This document shows, piece after piece, positions 25,501-37,100 of a stretch of DNA of 64,000 nt (the first letter of the stretch is position 1; every line of letters starts with the position of its first letter). The stretch covers positions 620,001 to 684,000 of the forward strand of contig JAALGZ010000009.1 of assembly GCA_015227615.1 (NCBI GenBank), written 5' to 3'. The notes under the pieces were generated by a model. It saw nothing but the letters and a program-made list of their open reading frames with translations, searched no databases and was not told the origin of the DNA. The stretch comes from Labyrinthula sp. Ha. Lineage: Eukaryota; Sar; Bigyra; Labyrinthulida; Labyrinthulaceae. A program made the position numbers and the translations under genes.

Positions 25501-26200
25501 TTGAGCGGTAAGGTCACCAGCCAGTATCACTAGTCTTCTCTTGTTCTTGTTCTCTATTGCCTTCTCCAACTGTTTCAGGAATTTTGAGTAGATTTGTTGG
25601 CCGCGAGCAGTGTGTGGAGCCTAGCAGTTTAAAAGAACTAACTTACATCGACTAAATTTAACTGTGAGTTCCATAATCATTTCGCTGCAAACCTTAGCAT
25701 CCGCACCTTATGAAGCAAGCTCTCCAGCTGAAAAGGTAGCTACGCCTTCAGCTTTCGGAGGCAGTTTGCAGAAAACCCACCCACCTTCAGCTGGACTAAC
25801 ACATTTCCTTTGCTTCAGCTAGTGTAAGCCGTTCTTGTGAATTTCTTGGATGAAGAAGATCTTCCTCATTGAAATGTGAGCGGGTAGGTATCTATTGTAG
25901 AACTGAGATCACTTGAATTGATATAGACTACTTTAGTTGTTGTCTAAGTTGGTTCAAACCCCCTGGTTCTTCCTTAGAAGGTGCAAACGGGCCTTCGCAC
26001 TCAGTAGGTGAAAGCTCTTTTCGTCCTTGTTTCATTTCTGTAATTCCAAAACTTTGAAACTTTAAACGGATCCATTTCAGCTGTCTAAAAGGGCCATCCG
26101 TCTTGTAGCTACGTCTATGGGAAACAAAACGCGCTGCTAGAAATTTCCATAATAGCCGGTTTATATAAAGTTCCAACCCTAGTAAGGCACACAATTCTAG
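22500..26200 (-). mobile_element. Decayed LINE (non-LTR retrotransposon), copy 1
   Basis: Broken frames on the minus strand line up in LINE order. An APE/EEP-type endonuclease lies at about 26.1-25.45 kb (GLNQLRQQLK, later LVILAGDLTAQIGK). A basic linker spans about 25.4-24.6 kb. The reverse transcriptase runs about 24.5-23.77 kb: a W..S.I..YK and K..TKAIYERI stretch, then SPSLFILALNSILGRI and the catalytic box SLADDVVILC. A zinc finger follows at 23.35-23.69 kb (CEICDYYF...SLKYHKACWC). Frames change several times with internal stops, so it is dead. The 3' limit near 22.5 kb is a guess from faint similarity to the 3' part of copy 2. Its 5' end lies about 130 bp from the patatin start codon, so it may border or form part of that promoter. 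No target-site duplication was found. Confidence 0.8.
23353..23691 (-). pseudogene. C2H2 finger segment after the LINE RT core
   Basis: This open segment carries a C2H2-type motif, CEIC...F.....SLKYHKACWC. It sits just downstream of the reverse transcriptase catalytic box of LINE copy 1. The second copy has the same module at about 42.17-42.25 kb (CDNCNRCFGSERSLKYHQRS), again after a GLQLNMNKTK-type motif. Similar C2H2 inserts following the RT palm are known in some APE-type LINEs. In copy 2 a YFGAKFNNVG...LQHKINA thumb-like segment follows, placing the finger between palm and thumb. Confidence 0.6.
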
Positions 26201-26330
26201 TTTACTCTATATATTTTCCTATTGAATAACGTGGTTTCTCGTTTACATTCTTATAACTATATCTCAAGAGCAGTGTAACTGATCCTTATCTTTACCGTTT
26301 AAGGGTTAACTCAGACAAAAAATAAGAAAT

Positions 26331-27665
26331 ATGATTGAAGAGGAAGTTGAGTTTTCCTTTAGTGCAAGTGGCTGGCTTTTCATCTATCAACTTGGAGTTG
26401 CCAAAGCATTAAAAAATTGTGCGAAGTTTACTGAAGGATGCGAAAAGGGTAACGTGTTCTGTACTGGAAGTTCTGGAGGGTCCTTAGTTTCTACCTGTCT
26501 CTTAAGTGGAACAGACATTGACTTACTAAGAGATTATTACTTGAACTGTGTTGATGATTGCCACTCGAACCCTAAGCGGAACATGTTTCGAATGCGAGAA
26601 TATGTGAAAGGTGCATACTTGGCTGTAAAAGATTCAAGAAAGGAAAATGGCGAGAATCCTAATCTCTCTTCGACTGAATACGTTCTGAAAGGAAAACTTG
26701 GAGTGTCTGTCACAACAATTCCTGCTCTAAAGAACCATATTATCAGTGACTTCTCAACGGAGGATGAACTCTTAGAGGCTATTCTGGCATCTTGTACAAT
26801 GACGCCGCTTGCTGGATTTCCATTTAGGCTAAACAAACCAAGTTGTGCTGACTTACATAATACCTTTGTAGTTGATGGCGGTTTATCCAATATTCAGCCA
26901 TCAATTTTTCATAATCTTCCGAACAAGAAAAGCATCCAGATTTCTGCTTTCTCTCACTGGGATTGCGAGATTAAACCTTCTCAGTATGTTCCTGTCTGGT
27001 GGGGATTATTTCCAGCAAAACGAGACAAAATGGAAAAGTTGTATGAACTTGGAGTTTACGATGCTCAAAATTGGTTATATGAGAATGATTTTTTACTTTT
27101 GAAACCTGATATAACTAAGCCACCAATGCTTGTGGACAGAAACTCAACAAAGATTGGAACGCTGAAGAGGAAACTTTCGGTAATGAGCGGACTTGGAGAT
27201 TTAGACGAAGCAATTGAGATGGGAAATGACGAGTTTGAAAGCAAGCTAATGGATAAGTTTATTCTTGTGTCGCAAAGACATACCTTAAAAGCTGTCACTG
27301 TAGCTGCTCTTTACACGGAGATATGTTATTTGTCTGGATTCAACTTGCTCAAAGCTATGTTATCTGCAATAGAAAATAAGAGAAGACAAACATTATCAGG
27401 TTCAAGACACATGGCTTCAATAAGAAGATGGTTGCCTGAATCATTACTTGGATCTCCAGGAGATGCTATGTCAACCTGTAAAAGCCACGCAACCAATCTG
27501 TTTACCATAAGCCCCAGAGAAGTATGGAAAGCAGCAGTGCAAGAAGATAGAGTAGAAGAACCTAACTCTTTAGATGCGATAGACATTGGTCATGCTGTGG
27601 AGAAGAGATTGTTAGAAGAATCTTTTGTGTATCGATTTATCCAGAAGTTTTTCAGTAGTTCATAA
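26331..27665 (+). CDS. Patatin-like phospholipase (PNPLA type)
   Basis: A 444-residue, intron-less gene of the patatin-like Ser/Asp lipase family. The glycine-rich oxyanion segment is the variant FSFSASGWLFIYQLGVAKAL (8-27), close to the PNPLA1-5/ATGL style (SFxGxGFLGxYHxGVA) rather than bacterial DGGGxRG. The nucleophile elbow GSSGG (46-50) gives Ser48, and VDGGLSN (181-187) gives the catalytic Asp182. Residues to about 210 form the patatin core. The remaining ~230 residues match nothing I recognise and have no clear membrane span. Likely reaction: hydrolysis of acyl esters of triacylglycerols or phospholipids, possibly at lipid droplets; the substrate is inferred. Upstream DNA is A-rich and preceded by LINE copy 1. 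The next gene on the same strand is the first TM paralog. Confidence 0.88.
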   Translation: MIEEEVEFSFSASGWLFIYQLGVAKALKNCAKFTEGCEKGNVFCTGSSGGSLVSTCLLSGTDIDLLRDYYLNCVDDCHSNPKRNMFRMREYVKGAYLAVKDSRKENGENPNLSSTEYVLKGKLGVSVTTIPALKNHIISDFSTEDELLEAILASCTMTPLAGFPFRLNKPSCADLHNTFVVDGGLSNIQPSIFHNLPNKKSIQISAFSHWDCEIKPSQYVPVWWGLFPAKRDKMEKLYELGVYDAQNWLYENDFLLLKPDITKPPMLVDRNSTKIGTLKRKLSVMSGLGDLDEAIEMGNDEFESKLMDKFILVSQRHTLKAVTVAALYTEICYLSGFNLLKAMLSAIENKRRQTLSGSRHMASIRRWLPESLLGSPGDAMSTCKSHATNLFTISPREVWKAAVQEDRVEEPNSLDAIDIGHAVEKRLLEESFVYRFIQKFFSSS

Positions 27666-28071
27666 ATTTTTAGATATTTTACTGTGTTTTGAGTTGTTTA
27701 TTTAGATAGAAATAGATTCTATAGTTTCGGACTGAGTATATATATATAGTTGTTTAGGTACATAATTAGCATCTCTCTTCTACACTTTCTCCTTTATATA
27801 CGTAAAAACTTTGGGGAAAAGGATATCTATGCTCTGTGTATACAAGAGCTGCCAACTCTTAACCGTTAAGTGTCTGTACGCGAAGGACATGTCTTTTTAT
27901 CTGCTGGGGTAAAACTGCAGTGAAAATAACAGGAACGAAATTATTGGAACTTGGAATAAACTTACGAAAAATACCTGATTGAAGCGTAAAACTGAAGAGG
28001 ATAAATTTTATTTTCTTAAGACAGAGTTGAAGTTAAATATATATTTCTAGAATAAAACACAGGAATAAAAT
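27666..28071. other. Intergenic gap, patatin to TM paralog A
   Basis: 406 bp between two co-oriented genes. It holds a TATA-like alternating run (TATATATATATA, about 27738-27749) soon after the patatin stop, and A-rich sequence just before the next ATG. Nothing else is visible. Confidence 0.5.
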
Positions 28072-28599
28072 ATGAGTACCTTTTACTTTTTTCTGTCTCT
28101 TTTTGACGCTGATAGAGAAGACCCAGAAGATACGCGATTGCTATTGGGCTCAAATTTGGACTTTTTAACGAACGAAACTTCTGAAGAAAAAAAAGATCAT
28201 CCAAATGAGGAATCTTGGGAACGAGAATATTTCTGGCTTTTAATTATGATCTCAGCTGCGAGTGCTCTTTTAGCACTTGTGACATACTCTTGGATAACTG
28301 ATAACAGTGGATCTGGACAGAATGGAGGACCAGAAATTCGAGGCAATAATTTAGAGTTAATGGAAGAAAACCAACCTCCAAAATTTCCTTGGGGGATGAA
28401 GGTGAAAGAAGTTTTTGACGGGGAGCATAGTTTGAATCAGAGTGGGTTTAGTTTTGTTTCGATGTATTCAAGGAGAAGTTTGCCGTTCATGTCTGGCAGG
28501 TATTCTGGAAAATTTGAAGCTATGGAAGGAAAAGATGATGCTTTAGAAACATTAGCTCGAGAGAAAAGGAAAAAGCAAAATATTGAAGGAAAACTGTAG
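28072..28599 (+). CDS. Single-pass membrane protein, paralog A, unknown family
   Basis: A 175-residue protein I do not recognise. It has an acidic N-terminus, then an aromatic/acidic lead WEREYFWLL into one membrane helix (about 53-75, rich in Ala/Leu), then a soluble tail. The tail carries PWGMKVK (106-112), SGFSFVSMYSRR (124-135) and SGRYSGKFEA (141-150), and ends with a basic LAREKRKKQN. All these blocks recur in the same order in the gene at 33436-34149, which makes both frames credible as genes. No cleavable signal peptide is evident; a type III or tail-cytosolic topology is only a guess. An AATAAA-containing stretch near 28661 could be the polyadenylation signal. There are no introns. 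Confidence 0.82.
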   Translation: MSTFYFFLSLFDADREDPEDTRLLLGSNLDFLTNETSEEKKDHPNEESWEREYFWLLIMISAASALLALVTYSWITDNSGSGQNGGPEIRGNNLELMEENQPPKFPWGMKVKEVFDGEHSLNQSGFSFVSMYSRRSLPFMSGRYSGKFEAMEGKDDALETLAREKRKKQNIEGKL

Positions 28600-31500
28600 T
28601 ACTTTGAATTTTGTACAATCGATGTAGCTAGGGAGCAAAACTTATGAAATTCTATACATAAATAAAGTTTAAAGAAGGGAAAGTTAGGCAATGCTAAGTA
28701 TTTGCACATTTGTTCAACTAAAAAAATAAAATAAAAAGTTATTTTTGGAAAGATAGGTTGTATACTAACTTAATAAAATTGTGCTTATTATGTAGTTTAG
28801 AGTCTAATTTTTCCATCAGGAAACTAACTAGTAATACTGAACCAGGCTTGCATACCACTTAATAGCAAAGAAGGATTAGTATTCCTAATGAAAATAAAAA
28901 GTTATATACTTTAATATTTTTCTCATTTGTGGTTCTTAAATTTAAACTTGAGGTTATTGTGTTAATTCTCAACTGAGTGAGTGATTTTGGAATGACATCA
29001 TGAAAGTGTTGAAAACCATAAGATCATGAACATCTCGTAATCCTTGCAGAATTTAAATATAAAATAAATGGCATTTACTACTAAAGCCTTAAGCTTTAGC
29101 TATTTATATGTTTCTTATGGATTTCCAGGAAAAAATAAAATAGGAGCTTAAGAATAGGTTAACAGCACTATAATTTCATCAAGTTTTTTAAGATAAGCAG
29201 TAGCTCTAATGAGGAAACATCTAGGAAAGAAACTAATTTTGGCCTAAACCATGCTCAATAAAGGGCAGGATAAGTTGCAATGAGAGTGAGAGTAGTGGAA
29301 ACAAAGCTAAGACCAGGTGGACACCAGAACTACCTTTTCTTACCTTTTTTTTCTTTGACTTTGATTATTTTGTGGGACAAAATTTCTTAAGGACAAGGCA
29401 ACACCTACTAAATATATCCTGTAGCATCCACATGAGATTTAACAGATATCCTGATTTGTTCTTTTCGAAGAACCTGCTGAGTTATCAAAGTTTAATAATA
29501 GCAATGTCAAATATGGAACACTCTTGATAACGGTCTAGTTGTAGTTTCCTTATTAGTTTTCTTCATGGTAATATCATCACCTTGGAAAAAAATTAATGAA
29601 TCCGTATATGAACTGATTTTTGTTTTTTATGTAACAGAGCAGGTAAGTGATATTGGATTAGCCTTTTTGATGAATGCTTAGGCTCCTGGGAAACAATGAG
29701 AATGACACCTATTCATATCAACTGCTTGCTTTCTTATTACCCAATGAATGGCTTCATATACTTTATTAATTTATTCATTGTTGTTATGAAGGAAAAATTC
29801 TAGGGAATATCATACTCTTTTCATGATGGGGCTATTCCATGACACCAAATGGAACAATTAAGAACCTCAATTGTGGAACTAAAAGTAGTTGAAAGAAGAA
29901 GTTTGTTTATATTAATATCAGCAAGCTCTCTCGCTATTCCATTGTAATAATCCATGCACACTGTGCCAATGAGGTTAAAGAAAAGATATTTTTTAAAACC
30001 CTAAACTAACTTTTTGTAATGTTTATATAACAGGGGCATTAGAAATCAATGTTTTAATTGAAGAACGAAATGTGTTCTTGCCAAAGCTTGAGTTATAATT
30101 ATTACTTGGACTCATGGGTAATATTCAATGAAAAGATTAAATTTAACTTCCACGACTAATCTATGAGCACAGCTGCAGTCTTAATGCACTTTCAATTGGG
30201 GATACTAGTGTTTACTTAGAGCGACTTCCCCAAGAAAGTTGAGACATGTTTATCCCTACTATTCCATAGAGTTTTTCGTTGATAGAATTAGTATATGTAA
30301 CGAGGTTTAATAAATTTCAATTCATTTGTAGTGGGCCTGATAATCTCTTAATCGATTTAAGTGCGTTTGGATATTTTTCCGATTCTTATATGAGTTTATT
30401 CCCATAGTGCTCATAACTACTTGATGTTTGGACAATTTAAGTTTTTATGTACCTTGACTCGCACACTACTTGCTAGCTTTATTATAATAATCCATGGATA
30501 CGTCGTTACTATTTTCCATTCTAAACGATCTGAGTTCATGTTTCTGCTTCTTTTAAAATACAATTTTGACGCTTCAGCCATACGGGTTTTCATTAGCATT
30601 GAAACTATATTGGATGAGAGGACTATTCTCAAGACACTTTGAGGTTACTTTTATTAATATTTTATTCCAGGAAACTATATGCCAGACAGTTCTATAGACT
30701 TAGGATGATGTTTCGGACATTGTACATTACCATATTGTTCCAGTACTATGCGACCTAATAGGCAGAAGTTATTGTACGAAGAGAAATGATTCAAGAACGT
30801 GGACGCGACCTATCCACCCTGAGCTGTATGACCTAATATCTCTTGATATATGCTACCCTATTCAACAACCTCAAAGATAACTTGAGGTCTATTAATATCT
30901 ACAACAAAGTGCTGCATCCTATAATTCTATTAATATCATTTGATTTTTGATATTTTCTTATTGAATTACATCTCTATTTTTCAACATAGATATCACCCCA
31001 CTGGTTGAACAAAAAAGAAGAGATGTAATATTTATTTTTCTACGTGCTCAAAGTTTTTTCTTCAGGGAGCGTTGATCTTTCGCATACTCTTATGAGACTT
31101 ACCAGTGGGTTATTTGATCACCTCAAGCTAAATTGACTCATTAGGTTTCTCAGCTATGTGAAGTTGGAAATGCTCGTTGGGCTTTCCTTGACGCTCTGCT
31201 GAGAAGTTTACAGGTGCCCATCTCCCCTATAAAAAATACACAACCACTTTAAGGCATAGGCACCGCATCAGGTACGCTTGAGCTGAACACAAGATGAAAT
31301 GAGGTACTTTAAGAATAAACGAAGAAATAGTTTTCCCTTTAGAAGAAGATTGAAAGACAGAAAACATTTTATGGAACAAGTACTAATGCAAGAATTTGCT
31401 TCTGATTTTCATCAATTTGGATGATCTAAGAACTCGCAATTCCTCATTGTTTAGTTCTAAGTCTTTTGCTACTTTGTATATATTCTTAATGTATGTATAG

Positions 31501-33435
31501 TTAGAGAGAGCTAAACCTCTCAAGTAGGATCTCTGTTCCAACAACCTTTGCAGCTGAACCTTGAATTCAATTGAAGAATAAGAGTGCCATCACAAACTTA
31601 TCCAAGGTTAACACATAGCAGAAATGCCAAATAAAGCTAAAGCTCCATGCTAGGCATTCCAACTAGACATTCTATATTTTCTATATCTTTTAGAAAGAGA
31701 TCTTTAAGTATAAAAGCCAGTCACAGAGATATATGAATTAGTTACTCTCTTAATTTTCTTAAAAAGATATAACTCTAAAGACTTTTTTACGATGAAGTGA
31801 AATGAAGGTGCCACAGGTACATAATAGAGTTTCTGAAAAAGTGTCTTCATTCTTTGCAAGTATAACTATTCTTGGTTGGAAAAATTCTTAGGGAAGGTTT
31901 TGACTACAGTTCGAAATATACCAATAAAAATGATTAGCTCTGTTGGGTCAGTGTATCTACGCTTGTGTATTAAACATGAAATTTCCAATATATAACTAAC
32001 ATAAAGAATGGAGAGCAGGCCCTAGAACAAAATACCATACTCAAAGTGTTGGTTGTAAGAAAATCGGTTGTTATAGAAAGTGCTACCGCTAAATCTTCAA
32101 GTTGCACTGAGTTTGCATGGCGACAATAGTTCAACTTAAAATCTCGCATGACTTGTCACTAAATTATGTAATATACAAGTGCAATTAAAGTGACGTTAAC
32201 AATAATTGAATATGTGCCGTATAGACCTTGGTTAAAACCAGTCTAGGCTCAGAGCATCAAACAATAAATATAGTGAAGTAAATGAAACTATTAATGAAGA
32301 TTAGAGCCAACTCAAACTATCACAACTTATTTCTTACATCTCTCTGCAGACTGTAGTGCGTGGTTGCTGACTTTAATACTTAAGCTAACATACACTTTCA
32401 TAGAGTAATTCTAGTTGTCTTAGAAAAAGTTAATTCAAAACACAATAGCCGTGAAACTAACTATAGAAATTTTCATTGTACTTTCAAGGTAGGTATGCTT
32501 CACATATTGTCTACAGAATTTTTCAATTCATGAAAAAAATTATATTCTCGTGCTCTAAGGTTTTATATAGATTATGTTCCTGTCACAAGGTGCACTTTCT
32601 CAAAAATTGGTGGACCTACAACTCAACCTGTTTTTCCTCTAGGAAGGTACTTCACAATAAGATGAAAGAGAGCCTTCTATGAGACTTCCACCGATACTAA
32701 CATTTTTCCAGAAAACAATTAACAGAGTAATTAGTTGTTTTCTAGTGTAAGCAAGTCTCATACAACTTATATGCTTAAGTTCCTTGTTTTCTATGGAACT
32801 TGCTGGCTGTGTTTGTTGTTCGCATGGTTATGTTTCGGACGAGTAGAAAGACTTTTTTAAGTGTATTCTGTAAAAAACAAAGTTTCAAATATTTGCGACC
32901 ATGTTAACCAAGTCCATACTCTTCACCATGTGGTTTGACCACCTGCTAATGTTGGAAATTCAAGTACTCCACTGCCTTAATTATACATTTTCTCTTCATG
33001 CGAAATGAATTGATATGACTTTGTAGGCACTTAAGAAGAAAACATGCACTTCAGTATTTATAATTTTAAATTAATACTAAGCAACAAGTAGCATTAGGTT
33101 TGTGTTGAATGTAAAGCTGTATGGGCATTAATTTGATAGGGTTCAATTCAGTCATCCCGGAAACTCAATACTAAATCTTATGTTCCATTGAAGTTGTAAC
33201 AGTAAAGTAATATTCCACATAGACAGTCAAATGAAGTACCAATATGGAATTACTATACTTAAGAGAATACCAGAATTGTAAAATATTTGTAACGAACCGA
33301 AAACACGGAACAATCGCTCTCATTGAGTGAAATCAAAGAAAGGCCTAAAGACTGATTAAAACGACGCTGAAAAATCCTAGCTTCGTTAAAAAGACAAAAT
33401 TCCACAAATAATCCCATACCTGAAAGCATAAGAGA
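28600..33435. other. Gene-poor stretch between TM paralogs
   Basis: About 4.8 kb with no frame that resembles a protein on either strand, no RNA gene and no clear repeat. It separates two same-strand paralogs, so it may include a lost intermediate copy, but I could not recognise their conserved blocks here. Confidence 0.5.
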
Positions 33436-34149
33436 ATGTTTTCAAAGCAAGGCATTTTGTCAAAAGTCACGGATCTTCTTTCCAGTTCGCTGTCTTTTAC
33501 AACTGAAGACGACATAGACACTGACTTATATTATAGAGACTTACTACAAAACGGAACACAGGATGAAGAAGAACCTTGGACTGAAGAATACTTATGGTTA
33601 GTTTTATTAATTATTTCCATAGCAGCTGCATTACTCGCTTTTTTGACTTACTTATTTGTCACAACAAGCGAAGGAAGTGACCCAAAACCAAAACATACTG
33701 GTGATCCAATATCTCCAGATGTCGAAAATCCGTTCCCGTTGGTCCAAGAAATAGAAGATCCCAATCATCCGTGGGGAATGAAAGTTAAGCATGTGTATGA
33801 AGGCGACCAAAGTGTTAGAAATTCTGGAATTAGTTTTTCTTCTTTAATGTCTCGTGGTAGATTATCAACAGTTTCAGGAAGATATTCAGGTAAGTTTGAA
33901 GCTGCTTTGGATATGGATGATCATTTACAAGATTTAGTAAGAGAAAAAAGGCATGAAAAAAATGTAGAAGCCGTAAAGAAGAAAGTAAGAAAGAGTAGAA
34001 CTTTTAGTATAGACAGTAAAGTTTCAAGAAGGCCAAAGTCTCAAGGTAATATGGAAAGTATTGATTTGGATAATTTACCTGCAAAAGAAACTTTAAAGGA
34101 ACAAGCAGTACCTGAATTTACGGAGAAGGTGACAAATCCTAGTGTTTAG
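33436..34149 (+). CDS. Single-pass membrane protein, paralog B, unknown family
   Basis: A 237-residue homologue of the 28072-28599 product. Shared features in order: an acidic N-terminus; WTEEYLWLVLLI leading into one membrane helix (about 52-76); a Pro/Asp-rich spacer; HPWGMKVKHVYEG (111-123); SGISFSSLMSRGRLS (130-144); SGRYSGKFEA (147-156); LVREKRHEKN (167-176). It differs by a longer basic, Ser-rich C-terminal tail (about 180-237, including SRTFSID and SRRPKSQ, possible phosphosites). No catalytic motif is visible. The stretch after the helix is much more conserved than the N-terminus, suggesting that it is the functional part. There are no introns. Confidence 0.85.
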   Translation: MFSKQGILSKVTDLLSSSLSFTTEDDIDTDLYYRDLLQNGTQDEEEPWTEEYLWLVLLIISIAAALLAFLTYLFVTTSEGSDPKPKHTGDPISPDVENPFPLVQEIEDPNHPWGMKVKHVYEGDQSVRNSGISFSSLMSRGRLSTVSGRYSGKFEAALDMDDHLQDLVREKRHEKNVEAVKKKVRKSRTFSIDSKVSRRPKSQGNMESIDLDNLPAKETLKEQAVPEFTEKVTNPSV

Positions 34150-37100
34150 AGGTTTTTTATCTAAGAACAGGGTTCATATATTTTGTTAGGTTAAGTATAC
34201 TTCTTAAATTACACGGAGTTTATTTTGCACAATTTTTTTTTTCATGTTGAATTTATTTAATCTGCTTGTTTTCCTAGCCTTATTAGTTTCTTGTCTATAA
34301 GAATAATCAACATATATTTTGGATACATTAACAAAAAAAACAAAAGTTTAGAAAATTATATTGTTGTGCTAATTAGCAATTGGAGAAGTTGGACTTATAA
34401 TTTTTAGAATATTGTTTCTTAGTTTTTTTGCGCTAGTCACATTATTATATGTAATTGTCATGAGAAAGAAAAGACAATTCAACGCTGGGAGAAAGAGTTA
34501 TAGCTAATACTAATCTTGCATGAAAATTTACTGTGAAAAAACCAAGAAAAAATATTAGACGAGAAACTTGAGCTGGAGCCAAGAACTATAAGTGTTACAA
34601 ATTTAAGTCATATCAGCTTAAGTAGTTGAAATAAAATATACCAGGGCGAGAGCTTGGAAGATAAGCCCTTCCTAGAAAGTAATCCCAGTCATGGACACAG
34701 TAAGAATTATGGTTGCTACTGGGCTGGGTTTATTCAAATAAAATCTGTTTTAATGCTAACTTCATTTCTCTAGATTACTAGAGCTTAGATTAGAATATAT
34801 TGGTCACTACTCACTAGAACACCATCCTAACATTATTTTATTAATATATTACTTTTACTTGCCAAACTAAAAAATGAGTCAGGGTCATTAAAGAAATCAC
34901 GATTAAACTAGATTATACAATGTTTAATTATGGTGAAAGGACTTTTATATTTTAATTTTATATTTTGGTTACTGTAAGTTGTTTAAACTAAGCTAGAATC
35001 TTCCATCGATACAGGTGTATAAGATCGGACATATACTGAACCAAACAATAGTGTAGAGTATATAAACTAACTATACTAGTTTATTCCAGTTTATACCTCA
35101 TCCTACTATAACTATTTGGTATTAACAGCACTCTAGAGTTGTTTGGGGAGCATATAAGATCATTTGCCATACTTGATAACTTTCAGTTGGCCTCACGCGT
35201 AAATCTTAGTGTCAGTCTGGAAGATCATATCATTAGAGTGTATAAAATGTGCGCATTACTTGCTCGGGGAGAAGCTTTTTTCTCTAGAGTTTTTTATAAT
35301 CAAGCTCGGCTGAATAAAACAGCTCTGAGAAGTCGAGCTTGGCTAGGATGCAAGATAATAGCTCTTGAATGACAGTTACGTTCATAAATGTCAGTCCACC
35401 AATTTCAGAGAATTTGAGCCTGTGAAACTTTAACCAAATTTTTTTGATCATGCTGTGCTGCGCAAAAGCTTTATCAGATGGAGAAGAATAAAATATGGGG
35501 GGGTGGTCTTAGTTAAATTTTGAGTGGAGAATATACCCTTTGAGTACTGGAAAATGATGGAGAGGAGACATGCGTCCAAGAAAGTTAAATAATGTATGAA
35601 ACATGTAACAAAAGTGAACTTCTAATACATTTTGCAGGTTTCATGTATGAATCAGGCTTAAAACCAAACTTTCTGCTTGATCTTCTTAGCAGGCCCTGTG
35701 TAGCTGATGATGATTAGGTTACTTGCTTCGAAGAAATCCCCTGTGGGAAAAGGAAAAAATTAGACTGGTTAAGCTGATATCATGTACTAGGCTACTATAT
35801 TTAATTTTCTTTCCTTCTTCGAAGGACTTAGCTCATCAATATGGATTACTGAAGCTTCAAGAATGTGGTTTAAGTTAGTTGACTGTTGTGGTTATCTTGG
35901 TTGGCTTGTTTGTCACGTTTATTGACCTAAGGGCTAAATTCTCTTAGAATATAAACATCTTCTTTAATAGGTCAGTGCATTATGAACGACAATTTAGATC
36001 GCAATTAGAATGGCTTTTTCTTCGCATAGAACTCTAGGTCATTGGTTTTCATAACATAATAGGTTAGTAAATTCTGCTACGGTTGGATAAAGTGGTTATT
36101 ACTTAGAGTAATGGTCCAAAATAATCGTATACGACATAAAAACTAAACTACCTATTTCAAAAATGTATTTTAAGTGCCATATATCAATGGGACGCTATTG
36201 TACTCTCTCAAACACTTCATAGCAATTTCTTAACATATTTATTGATAAGGTTTATTTTGTTCCTAAGACAGGTAAATGCCTAATACCCGTTTGTTATTAG
36301 AGATTATACCATAGCTCGTTAACCCATTACTTTACTAAAGAACATTTGTCTTCCTCTTCTTTTTCTATTTTTGCAGATCATTACCTTATGCATTTCTTTA
36401 TCTTTCATATATTTGAAACAATAAACCCCATTGTGTTTCTGCATTTAAGCTCACATTAAAAGGCATGCCTCTGAAATACTTTTTATATACTATTATTTTT
36501 CGAGAAGAAAGCAATAATTTTTTTCCATTTGTGCCCACGTTAATGGGTATTAAATGCATATATCGTTTCTAATAGTTAAACCTTCGCCCTTTTTATATTT
36601 TAATTGGTTTAAATAAAAGTTTATTATATTGTACATTCGTGCACGTTTATAAATTTCTTCTATTTCCTTCTCTTCTAGTATGTATACTCATTTACTACAG
36701 TTCCTGTTCTTCTAAGTATTCCTCTATCCATGTCATGATCTGTAGTTTTCTTCAGTTTCTCTACATAGATTCTTCTTTATTATTTTTATTCGGAAGATTT
36801 TTTATACAATATTGAACCATACATAATTTTGGAATAATAGAATTCTTAACCAGGTTGCAGCAGCTAATACTTTCATTCTTAACAAGTATTTTGCACGGTT
36901 TGTGTATTTTCTATGACGAAATTATATGCCGCATCTGGAACCTTTTCAGCAAAACCCACCTCTATGCAAGCAACATATATTTATAAAATACATGAAATGT
37001 ATCCTCTGGATTCACAAATTAATTCAAGCATATCCAACTGAAATCAAGTTTAGATTTTTTTCACTTAATTACCGAGGAGGCAGATTAACTCACTCAGAGC

